Source: an uncultured Bacilli bacterium
Lineage (GTDB): Bacteria; Bacillota_I; Bacilli_A; RF39; UBA660
Direction of reading: 5' to 3'
Assembly (NCBI GenBank): GCA_947522695.1
Contig: CANNTX010000030.1
Span: forward strand, 1 to 15,602
Length of the DNA: 15,602 nucleotides
A program made the translations under genes and the position numbers. This document shows, piece after piece, positions 7,703 through 13,879 of this stretch. The notes below the pieces were generated by a model. The model saw only the letters and a list, made by a program, of their open reading frames with translations, had not been told where the DNA came from and did no database searches. Positions within the stretch are counted from its first letter, which is position 1, and every line of letters begins with the position of its first letter.

Positions 7703-8336
7703 AGTTTAAATAATAATTTAATTTGATTCTTTTACCTTTTATTTCAATTAGATTTTCATCTTTTAAATGTTTTAATTCTCTGTTCATGGCTGAACGATCA
7801 ACACATAAATAGTTAGAAAGAGAAGTAAAGTTAAATGGTAAATATATTATGTTGCTGTTATATTTTTTAGATTGTTGTTTAAAAAAAGTTAAGAGTTTGT
7901 TTCTAATAGTTTTGTTTGACATTATTTCCATACGATTATTTATATTAATCATTTTTTTACTTAATATATCAAGAAGATTTTTAAGTAATTGATTGTAATA
8001 TTTATTATTTACTTCATTTGATATTATGAAGTTAAAGTCTAGTATTATTATTTTGGTTTGTTCTTTTAAATAGAGTGTATAGTCATTATCTAAAAAAGGG
8101 ATAGTAAAGGTTGTTATGATATCGTTTTTAGTTAATAAATCAATGGTTGTTTCGTTGTCATTATAGTCTAATTTATTAATTTCGATAGTACCTTCTAGTA
8201 CAATTAAAATAGATTTAGAATAAAATATATCTTTAGGTATAATAACGTTATTAGTAAATGAATAAGTAAATGATTTTAATAATTCTAGGATTTTATTTTG
8301 AACTTTTTCAGGAATATTTTTAAATAAATCATTCAT
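7701..8336 (-). CDS. Crp/Fnr-family transcriptional regulator, divergent from nrdD
   Basis: From the ATG at 8334-8336 the protein has 211 residues: a cyclic-nucleotide-binding-like beta barrel (about 15-105), a long dimerisation helix (about 110-140) and a Crp-type winged helix (about 141-211). The recognition helix lies around 180-190 (DRSAMNREL). A frame continues to an ATG at 8393, but I chose 8336: it has AGAGGTG (8342-8348) at good spacing, and the predicted promoter and operator lie between the two ATGs. The only Cys is Cys178 in the DNA-binding domain, so no FNR-type iron-sulfur cluster is possible, and no cAMP-binding signature is obvious. The effector is unknown. Its position suggests control of anaerobic dNTP synthesis and of itself. 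Confidence 0.85.
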   Translation of the reverse strand: MNDLFKNIPEKVQNKILELLKSFTYSFTNNVIIPKDIFYSKSILIVLEGTIEINKLDYNDNETTIDLLTKNDIITTFTIPFLDNDYTLYLKEQTKIIILDFNFIISNEVNNKYYNQLLKNLLDILSKKMININNRMEIMSNKTIRNKLLTFFKQQSKKYNSNIIYLPFNFTSLSNYLCVDRSAMNRELKHLKDENLIEIKGKRIKLNYYLN

Positions 8337-8355
8337 GTTTACACCTCTATGTAAA

Positions 8356-8384
8356 ATTTTAACATATTTTAATAATTGGTGCAA
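8356..8384 (-). promoter_or_regulatory. Predicted promoter of the Crp/Fnr regulator gene
   Basis: Reading the minus strand, TTGCAC (8384-8379) and TAAAAT (8361-8356) are separated by 17 bases, placing transcription start near 8349, just ahead of the AGAGGTG ribosome site. The -35 lies inside the 16-bp palindrome, so a bound regulator would block it (autorepression). Confidence 0.55.
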
Positions 8385-8392
8385 TTGCACCA
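8377..8392. promoter_or_regulatory. 16-bp palindromic operator, probable Crp/Fnr-family binding site
   Basis: The palindrome TGGTGCAATTGCACCA is perfect over 16 bp and sits in the short gap between the divergent regulator and nrdD. Its centre (8384.5) is 41.5 bases upstream of the predicted nrdD start site (8426), the classic class II activator position of Crp/Fnr proteins. It also covers the -35 of the regulator's own promoter. It is not a consensus FNR (TTGAT-N4-ATCAA) or CRP (TGTGA-N6-TCACA) site. Confidence 0.65.
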
Positions 8393-8410
8393 TAATAGTT
8401 TAATTTAGTG

Positions 8411-8419
8411 TGCTATACT
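8411..8419 (+). promoter_or_regulatory. Predicted nrdD promoter (extended -10, activator-dependent)
   Basis: TGCTATACT gives an extended -10 (TATACT at 8414-8419, 5 of 6 matches). The bases at the -35 position (8391-8396, CATAAT) are poor, as expected for a promoter needing a class II activator. Start is predicted near 8426, 27 bases before the ATG. Confidence 0.55.
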
Positions 8420-8452
8420 TTTTTTAGTTAACGTAAGAAAGAGGTAGAGTAA

Positions 8453-10606
8453 ATGAAAGTTATTAAACGTGATGGACATATGGTTGATTGGTGTCCTGAA
8501 AAAGTAGAAAATGCTATTTTAAAAGCAAACAATGAAGTTGAAGAGGAAGATCAAGCATCGTCAACTCAAATAAAAAATATAATTAAATATATTGAAAAGC
8601 TGGGTAAAAAAAGAATTTTAGTTGAGGATATCCAGGATATAATTGAAATGAAATTAATGGCGCAAGGAAAGTATGAACTTGCTAAAAAATATATTACTTA
8701 TAGATATACAAGAGAATTAGTAAGAAGAAGTAATACAACTGATTTAGCTATTAAAGAATTAATTGATGGTGAAAGCGAATATTGGAATACTGAAAACTCT
8801 AATAAAAACGCTAAAATTGTTACTACTCAAAGAGATTATTTAGCCGGTATTACATCAACAGATATTACAAGAAGATTTTTACTTCCTGAAGATATAGTTC
8901 AAGCACATGATGATGGTATTATTCATTTTCATGATGCGGATTATTTTGCACAAAATGCATTACATAATTGTGATTTAATTAATTTAGAAGATATGCTTCA
9001 AAATGGTACAAATATTAATGGAGTTATGATTGAAAAACCACATAGATTTTTAACAGCTATGACTATTGCTACTCAAATTATTACAGCAGTCAGTTCTAGT
9101 CAATATGGTGGATGTACAATCACTTTAACTCATTTAGCACCATTTGTTAGAGCAAGTAAAGAAATATATGAAAGAAAATATAAAGCTAGAGGATTAAATA
9201 AAGATCAAATTAAGCAATTTGTCAGTGAAGATTTAGCTAAAGAAATAACTGATGGAGTTCAAACTTTTCAATATCAAATTAATTCAATGACTACTACTAA
9301 TGGTCAAGCTCCTTTTTTAAGTGTTTGTATGTATTTAGGAGAAACAGATGAATATAAAGAAGAACTTGCTATGATTATTGAGGAAGTGTTAAAACAAAGA
9401 ATTCTTGGTATGAAAAATGAAAAAGGAGTTTATATTACTCCAGCGTTCCCTAAACTTTTATATGTTCTTGAAGAAGATAATATTAAAGAAGATAGTAAGT
9501 ATTATTATTTAACTAAATTAGCTGCAGAATGTACTGCTAAGAGAATGGTTCCTGATTATATTTCAGAAAAGATTATGAAAGAGAATAAAATTGATAAAAA
9601 TGGTAATGGCCAATGTTATCCATGTATGGGATGTCGTTCTTTCTTAACACCTTATGTTGATAAAGATGGTAAACCAAAATATTATGGTAGATTTAATCAA
9701 GGTGTTGTTACAATTAATTTAGTTGATGTTGCTTTATCTAGCGATAAGGATATGAATAATTTCTGGGATATCTTTGATGAGAGATTAGAACTATGTCATA
9801 GAGCATTACAAATTAGACATAAAAGATTATCTAAAGTAACTTCTGATGTTGCACCTATATTATGGCAACATGGAGCACTTGCAAGACTTGGTAAAGGAGA
9901 ATCTATTCATGAATTATTACATGGTGGATATTCTACTATTTCACTTGGATATGCTGGTTTGTATGAATGTGTTAAGTATATGACAGGTAAGAGTCATACT
10001 GATGGTGGCAAGGGTAAAGAATTTGGTTTAGAAGTTATGAAACATATGGTAGATAAATGTAGTGAGTGGAAAGCAGAGGAAAATATAGATTATTCTGTTT
10101 ATGGAACTCCAATTGAATCAACTACATATAAATTTGCTAAATGTTTAAGAGATAGATTTGGAGTTATTAAAGGAATTACTGATCGTAATTATATTACTAA
10201 TTCTTATCATGTACCTGTATTTGAAGAAATAGATGCATTTAGTAAATTACAACTTGAAAGTGAATTCCAAAAATTATCTCCAGGTGGAGCAATTAGTTAT
10301 GTAGAAACAGCTAATTTAACTAATAATTTAGATGCAGTAATGGAAGTTATTAAATATATTTATAATAATATTATGTATGCTGAATTAAATACTAAGAGTG
10401 ATTATTGTCAAGCTTGTGGATATAATGGTGAAATACTTTTAGATGAAAAATTAGAATGGTATTGTCCAAATTGTGGAAATAGAGATCATGATAAATTAAA
10501 TGTTGCCAGAAGAACATGTGGTTATATCGGTACTAATTTTTGGAATAAAGGAAGAACTCAGGAAATTAAAGAAAGAGTAGTTCATTTAGATAATAAAGAG
10601 GCGTAA
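8453..10606 (+). CDS. nrdD: Anaerobic (class III) ribonucleoside-triphosphate reductase
   Basis: This cytoplasmic glycyl-radical enzyme reduces NTPs to dNTPs without oxygen. The 717-residue length matches the family. Residues 1-92 form an ATP-cone for allosteric control, starting MKVIKRDGHMVDW. Active-site Cys candidates are Cys173 (HNCDLIN) and Cys394 in the MGCRSFL loop (Cys388 and Cys391 lie just before). A C-terminal zinc site uses Cys652, Cys655, Cys671 and Cys674. The glycyl-radical motif RTCGYIG follows, with Gly690 as the radical residue by analogy with E. coli. Keeping the Cys173 equivalent fits the formate-using type, though this is not proven. AGAGGT precedes the ATG. nrdG follows after 2 bases. 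No NrdR-box pair is evident upstream. Confidence 0.97.
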   Translation: MKVIKRDGHMVDWCPEKVENAILKANNEVEEEDQASSTQIKNIIKYIEKLGKKRILVEDIQDIIEMKLMAQGKYELAKKYITYRYTRELVRRSNTTDLAIKELIDGESEYWNTENSNKNAKIVTTQRDYLAGITSTDITRRFLLPEDIVQAHDDGIIHFHDADYFAQNALHNCDLINLEDMLQNGTNINGVMIEKPHRFLTAMTIATQIITAVSSSQYGGCTITLTHLAPFVRASKEIYERKYKARGLNKDQIKQFVSEDLAKEITDGVQTFQYQINSMTTTNGQAPFLSVCMYLGETDEYKEELAMIIEEVLKQRILGMKNEKGVYITPAFPKLLYVLEEDNIKEDSKYYYLTKLAAECTAKRMVPDYISEKIMKENKIDKNGNGQCYPCMGCRSFLTPYVDKDGKPKYYGRFNQGVVTINLVDVALSSDKDMNNFWDIFDERLELCHRALQIRHKRLSKVTSDVAPILWQHGALARLGKGESIHELLHGGYSTISLGYAGLYECVKYMTGKSHTDGGKGKEFGLEVMKHMVDKCSEWKAEENIDYSVYGTPIESTTYKFAKCLRDRFGVIKGITDRNYITNSYHVPVFEEIDAFSKLQLESEFQKLSPGGAISYVETANLTNNLDAVMEVIKYIYNNIMYAELNTKSDYCQACGYNGEILLDEKLEWYCPNCGNRDHDKLNVARRTCGYIGTNFWNKGRTQEIKERVVHLDNKEA

Positions 10607-10608
10607 AT

Positions 10609-11106
10609 ATGCGCTATAATAAAATAAGAAAAATGGATATTGCTGATGGACCAGGAGTTAGGGTTTCAATATTCTTTCAAGGATGTGCATTTCATTGTAA
10701 AAATTGTTTTAATCAAGATACTTGGGATTTTGATGGTGGTAAGGAATTTGATGATAGTGTAATTGATGAAGTAATAAATTTATGTAAAATGGATCATATT
10801 AAAGGCTTATCTATATTAGGAGGTGAGCCTTGGCATCCTAATAACATAGAAGGAACTACTAAGTTAGTTAAAAAATTTAAGAAGGAATTACCTAATAAGA
10901 CAATATGGTCTTGGAGTGGATATAATTTTGAAGATTATTTAAGTAAACAAGAAGGTATTAAATATGTTGATGTTATAGTTGATGGTAGGTTTGTAGAAGA
11001 ACTTAAGGATCCAAGACTTAAATATATGGGGTCTTCTAATCAAAGAGCAATAGATGTTACAAAATCACTTAAAAGTGGTAAAGTAGTGTTGTATGAAGAG
11101 GAGTAG
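10609..11106 (+). CDS. nrdG: Anaerobic ribonucleotide reductase activating enzyme (radical SAM)
   Basis: The 165-residue protein carries the radical-SAM cluster motif Cys26-x3-Cys30-x2-Cys33 (GCAFHCKNC) for a 4Fe-4S cluster, and the GGEP motif at 71-74 that contacts SAM. It generates the 5'-deoxyadenosyl radical that forms the glycyl radical on Gly690 of the neighbouring NrdD. Its size is normal for NrdG. The ATG lies 2 bases after the nrdD stop, with GAGG inside the end of nrdD, so the two genes are translated as a tight pair. Confidence 0.96.
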   Translation: MRYNKIRKMDIADGPGVRVSIFFQGCAFHCKNCFNQDTWDFDGGKEFDDSVIDEVINLCKMDHIKGLSILGGEPWHPNNIEGTTKLVKKFKKELPNKTIWSWSGYNFEDYLSKQEGIKYVDVIVDGRFVEELKDPRLKYMGSSNQRAIDVTKSLKSGKVVLYEEE

Positions 11107-11108
11107 AG

Positions 11109-11567
11109 ATGAAACAACGAGGATTTGAAATAGCAAAGGGGTGGGAAGATAAAGGAATAAATCTTCCAGTTAGAAAAACAAAATATTCTGCAGGATATGA
11201 TGTGGAAGCAGCAGAAGATGTTGTAATTCCATCCTATAAACCTGGAATTAAACCTACACTTATTCCAACAGGATTAAAGGCTTATTGTATGGAAGATGAA
11301 TGGATAATGCTTGTTAATAGAAGTAGTGGACCAAAAAAAGGAGTTATTTTACCTAACTCTATTGGAGTAGTAGATCATGACTATTATAATAATATTGATA
11401 ATGATGGACATTTCTATTTTCAATTTTGGAATTTTAAGGATGAAGATTTAGTTATTCATAAAGGTGACGTAATTGGTCAAGCTATATTTCAAAAGTATTT
11501 AATAACAGATGATGATAGCGCTGAAGGTGAAAGAGTAGGCGGATTTGGATCTACTGATAGGAAATAA
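11109..11567 (+). CDS. dut: dUTP diphosphatase (trimeric dUTPase family)
   Basis: This 152-residue protein shows the five dUTPase motifs in order: SAGYDV (27-32), RSSG (71-74), GVVDHDYY (86-93), GQAIFQ (123-128) and the Gly-rich RVGGFGSTD (142-150). The fourth differs from the common ERIAQ form. It hydrolyses dUTP to dUMP and diphosphate, keeping uracil out of DNA and supplying dUMP to thymidylate synthase. It begins 2 bases after nrdG with GAGGAG overlapping the nrdG end, so dUTPase is made together with the reductase. No strong terminator follows directly; the nearest hairpin with a T tract is at 11772-11804. Confidence 0.92.
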   Translation: MKQRGFEIAKGWEDKGINLPVRKTKYSAGYDVEAAEDVVIPSYKPGIKPTLIPTGLKAYCMEDEWIMLVNRSSGPKKGVILPNSIGVVDHDYYNNIDNDGHFYFQFWNFKDEDLVIHKGDVIGQAIFQKYLITDDDSAEGERVGGFGSTDRK

Positions 11568-11675
11568 TATATAATTTTTGTATAAATAAAATAAATAATT
11601 GTCTATTAAATATTAATGCTTGTCTATTTATCCCTCTCTCGGTTGTCAACTTTTAACTTATCAAAACAAATTTAT

Positions 11676-11752
11676 CCGTCAAGCGAACATTCAGATAAAA
11701 ATTATAGATAAATTTTGTACAAAAATAAAAAATACGAATGTTTGCTTGACGG
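11676..11752. repeat. 17-bp inverted repeat overlapping a promoter -35
   Basis: The left arm 11676-11692 (CCGTCAAGCGAACATTC) and right arm 11736-11752 (GAATGTTTGCTTGACGG) match at 16 of 17 positions, the exception being a G-U pair in RNA. The 43-base AT-rich spacer contains the palindrome TTTTGTACAAAA (11713-11724). An outer 8-bp pair, TCTCGGTT (11637-11644) and AACCGAGA (11761-11768), flanks the structure. The right arm covers the -35 of the next gene. The arms have more G+C than the surroundings. It could be an operator pair, a recombinase site or a small palindromic element. A 9-bp direct repeat TTGTCTATT (11599-11607, 11620-11628) lies just upstream; the rest of 11568-11636 holds nothing I recognise. 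Confidence 0.8.
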
Positions 11753-11774
11753 GAGGGGTAAACCGAGATATAAT
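11746..11774 (+). promoter_or_regulatory. Strong sigma-A-type promoter of the DUF6273 surface protein
   Basis: TTGACG (11746-11751) and a perfect TATAAT (11769-11774) are separated by 17 bases, the best promoter match in the window. Start is predicted at 11781, giving a 24-base leader with GGTGA at 11791-11795 and a run of seven T before the ATG. Confidence 0.75.
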
Positions 11775-11804
11775 TTCACTATAGGTATATGGTGAAATTT
11801 TTTT
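11772..11804 (+). terminator. Terminator-like hairpin between promoter and start codon
   Basis: A 12-bp stem (11772-11783 with 11788-11799, one G-U pair) closes a GGTA tetraloop and runs into T residues to 11804, immediately before the ATG. RNA arriving from dut would contain the full hairpin and should terminate. RNA started at 11781 lacks nine bases of the left arm and should escape. The right arm also holds the ribosome-binding GGTGA. Confidence 0.55.
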
Positions 11805-13118
11805 ATGAAAAACAATAATCAAAGAGTACTTACAATTGTAATAGTTGCAACTGCCTTAATATTAGTAATCATTTTTGCAGGAGTAACTTATGCATTTTTT
11901 ACAGCAAATAATCCCGAAGGATCAACAGCTGAAATAATATCTGAAACAGGACGAATGCTTATTACTTACGATGATGGAACAGACAATATTGTACCAGTAA
12001 CAAATATTCAACCAAGTAATACGATACTAGTTAATAAAACATTTACATTAACTGGATCAAATACTACTAGTGGCTTGGCAATGCCATATAATGTGGGGTT
12101 AAAATATACCTCAACTTTTAGCAACGGAATGATACATTACTACATTAAAGAAGTTAATAGAAAATCCGACTCTCAAGTAACGGTTAACTATAAAGGAACA
12201 ATCGGTACAACAATTCTAGGAAATTCGACATATACAGGATACTCACATGGCACTTTGAAAAATGGAGATAGATATATAGATTTAGTAACCGGAGAATATC
12301 CAGCCAATACATCCAATCAAACAGTAACTTTTAACTTAATAATCCAATTTCCCGATAATAATAAAAATCAGGATATTGAAAAAGGAAAAAGTATTAATGG
12401 TAAAATAGTTATTAACCACTCAACAAATTTTAGTGATCATAGTTGGAACGAAATTGCAGAAAACATAAAATCTGGAAACACATCAATTTACAAGGTAGGT
12501 GAAGAAAAAGAAATAACCATTAATGGAAAAAACTATGATGTTCGTATTGCAAATAATTCAACCTCAAGTGAGTGCAATGACACAGATTTTTCAGAGACAG
12601 CCTGTGGATTTGTAGTAGAGTTTGTAGATATAGTAGAAAATAGACAAATGAATAATACTTATACAAATGTAGGTGGTTGGCCAGCATCAGAATTAAGAAC
12701 ATATGCCAATGGTGATTTTTTCAATAGTTTACCATCTGATTTACAAGATGTAATTATAGATACAGAAGTAATATCAGGACATGGCAATGCAAGTGGAGAA
12801 ACAAACTTCACATCAACAGATAAAATATATTTACTAAGTGCGCATGAAGTATGGAATGGTGATGGAACATATTTATCAACATATGACACAGCTTATAGTA
12901 ATACAAGACAATTAGATTATTATAAAAATAAAGGAATAACAACAAGTAACTACTTAGGTGCTATAAAACAATACAATAGTTTTAATTTCTATTGGTGGCT
13001 TCGCACGGCTGATTCTGATATTACCGGTAGTTTCTGGATTGTAGACGATGATGGTGGTGACGGTGCTTACGATGCTACAAATTTATATGGCTTAGCTCCA
13101 GCTTTCCGTATCGGATAA
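11805..13118 (+). CDS. Secreted or membrane-anchored DUF6273-type surface protein, possible DGR target
   Basis: The 437-residue protein begins with a hydrophobic leader (about 8-27) ending GVTYAFF, resembling SipW-dependent (TasA/CalY-like) signal peptides. A beta-rich Asn/Thr-rich domain follows (about 31-206). The C-terminal domain (about 215-437) matches my recollection of DUF6273: SECNDTDFSETACGFVVEF, NVGGWPASELRTY, LPSDLQDVIIDT, STDKIYLLSAHEVW, RQLDYYKNKGITTSNY, then WWLR at 397-400 and the ending APAFRIG. That domain has a C-type-lectin-like, ligand-binding look. The body uses many A-ending codons, but the last 40 codons are mostly pyrimidine-ending, as in a diversified region. It has its own strong promoter and terminator. 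Function is probably surface binding; the target is unknown. Confidence 0.8.
   Translation: MKNNNQRVLTIVIVATALILVIIFAGVTYAFFTANNPEGSTAEIISETGRMLITYDDGTDNIVPVTNIQPSNTILVNKTFTLTGSNTTSGLAMPYNVGLKYTSTFSNGMIHYYIKEVNRKSDSQVTVNYKGTIGTTILGNSTYTGYSHGTLKNGDRYIDLVTGEYPANTSNQTVTFNLIIQFPDNNKNQDIEKGKSINGKIVINHSTNFSDHSWNEIAENIKSGNTSIYKVGEEKEITINGKNYDVRIANNSTSSECNDTDFSETACGFVVEFVDIVENRQMNNTYTNVGGWPASELRTYANGDFFNSLPSDLQDVIIDTEVISGHGNASGETNFTSTDKIYLLSAHEVWNGDGTYLSTYDTAYSNTRQLDYYKNKGITTSNYLGAIKQYNSFNFYWWLRTADSDITGSFWIVDDDGGDGAYDATNLYGLAPAFRIG
12993..13118 (+). other. Candidate DGR variable region at the 3' end of the surface-protein gene
   Basis: The segment runs from WWLR (Trp397) to the stop. Of codons 402-426, 22 of 25 end in C or T, mainly GAY, GGT, GCT, ATT, ACC and TAC. 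These are one or two first/second-base changes away from AAY, as expected when a template full of AAC/AAT codons has its adenines randomised. The C-terminal position, the C-type-lectin-like context and the fixed ending APAFRIG fit known variable regions. No template repeat or reverse transcriptase lies in this window, so the call is inference. Confidence 0.4.
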
Positions 13119-13128
13119 AAAGGTTTTT

Positions 13129-13165
13129 AAAATAAATCACAAAATTAATTGTGGTTTATTTTTTT
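13129..13165 (+). terminator. Intrinsic terminator of the DUF6273 surface-protein gene
   Basis: A 14-bp A/T-rich stem (13129-13142 with 13149-13162, one G-U pair) with a 6-base loop is followed by a T tract (13159-13165), 11 bases after the stop codon. Confidence 0.82.
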
Positions 13166-13174
13166 AGTTTAGTT

Positions 13175-13183
13175 TGATAGAAT
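13175..13183 (+). promoter_or_regulatory. Candidate extended -10 promoter for the SDR operon
   Basis: TGATAGAAT gives TGn plus TAGAAT (13178-13183), 5 of 6 matches to the -10 consensus. The -35 position (13155-13160, TTTATT) is weak and lies in the preceding terminator stem. Start would be near 13190, ahead of AAGGTG at 13197-13202. Confidence 0.35.
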
Positions 13184-13207
13184 TATTAAAGAAATGAAGG
13201 TGTTTAT

Positions 13208-13879
13208 GTGAAAGTATTAGTTACTGGTTCAAGTAGAGGATTAGGTACTGAAATTATTAAAGTTTTTGCTAGTAATGGAGTAGATGTTATAATTAATTAT
13301 AATCATAGTGAAAAAGAAGCATATAAACTTGCGGATAGTATTAGTAATGTTAATGTAGAAGTAATTAAATGTGACATATCTAATGAAGATGAAGTAAAAG
13401 ATATGTTTAATAAAATAGATCACCTAGATTACTTAATTAATAATGCTGCCATTAGTGATGATAAAGATTTAAAAGATAAAAGTGCGTTAGAGTTTAATCG
13501 TATATTACATACTAATTTAACAGGTACATTTTTAGTTACTAAATTTGCTATTGATAAAATGGATAAAGGAAGTATCGTTAATATTTCAAGTACTAATGCT
13601 ATAAATACTTATTATCCTGAATCAATAGATTATGATGCTTCTAAAGCTGGAGTTATTTCATTAACACATAACTTCTCTAAATATTTACCTGATTTTAATA
13701 TCAACTGTGTTTGCCCAGATTGGATAGATACAGATATAACAAATTTAATGGATGAAGAATATAAAAAGAAAATTAAATTTATTAAAAAAGAAGATTTAGC
13801 TAAGTTAATATATAAAATATGTACAAATAAAGAATTAAAAGATCAAATTATTAAAGTGAGTGGTGAAGATGTTAGATAA
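13208..13879 (+). CDS. Short-chain dehydrogenase/reductase, possible YmfI-like EF-P 5-aminopentanone reductase
   Basis: The 223-residue protein has the SDR nucleotide-binding motif TGSSRGLG (6-13), structural NNAA (78-81), and catalytic Ser128 (NISST), Tyr142 and Lys146 (YDASK). It should be a soluble NAD(P)H-dependent carbonyl reductase, somewhat shorter than FabG-type enzymes. The start is GTG with AAGGTG upstream; an overlapping ATG at 13206 is immediately followed by TGA. Its 3' end overlaps the YnbB-like gene. In B. subtilis, YmfI (an SDR) and YnbB (the same family as the neighbour) both act in making 5-aminopentanol-modified EF-P, so an EF-P role is a reasonable inference. A generic 3-oxoacyl-ACP-reductase label is the alternative. 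Confidence 0.88.
   Translation: MKVLVTGSSRGLGTEIIKVFASNGVDVIINYNHSEKEAYKLADSISNVNVEVIKCDISNEDEVKDMFNKIDHLDYLINNAAISDDKDLKDKSALEFNRILHTNLTGTFLVTKFAIDKMDKGSIVNISSTNAINTYYPESIDYDASKAGVISLTHNFSKYLPDFNINCVCPDWIDTDITNLMDEEYKKKIKFIKKEDLAKLIYKICTNKELKDQIIKVSGEDVR

Noticed and set aside
8394..8452. NrdR boxes upstream of nrdD
   Set aside because: No pair of ACAnTATATnGTG-like sequences is present; the only strong symmetric element is the 16-bp TGGTGCAATTGCACCA palindrome.
11599..11649. Divergent minus-strand promoter (TTGACA at 11649-11644)
   Set aside because: The -35 is perfect, but the hexamer 17 bases on is TAGACA, a poor -10, and the only gene it would face is dut in antisense.
11676..11752. 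The 17-bp inverted repeat as the terminator of nrdDG-dut
   Set aside because: The stem is long, but the loop is 43 bases and the right arm is followed by GAGGGG, not a T tract.
12520..12889. Two overlapping minus-strand frames (60 and 76 codons) inside the DUF6273 gene
   Set aside because: They lie antisense to a well-supported gene, show no ribosome site, and their products have no recognisable features.
13241..13423. 60-codon minus-strand frame inside the SDR gene
   Set aside because: It is antisense to conserved SDR motifs, and its Phe/Ile/Tyr/Asn-rich product is typical of the reverse complement of AT-rich coding DNA.
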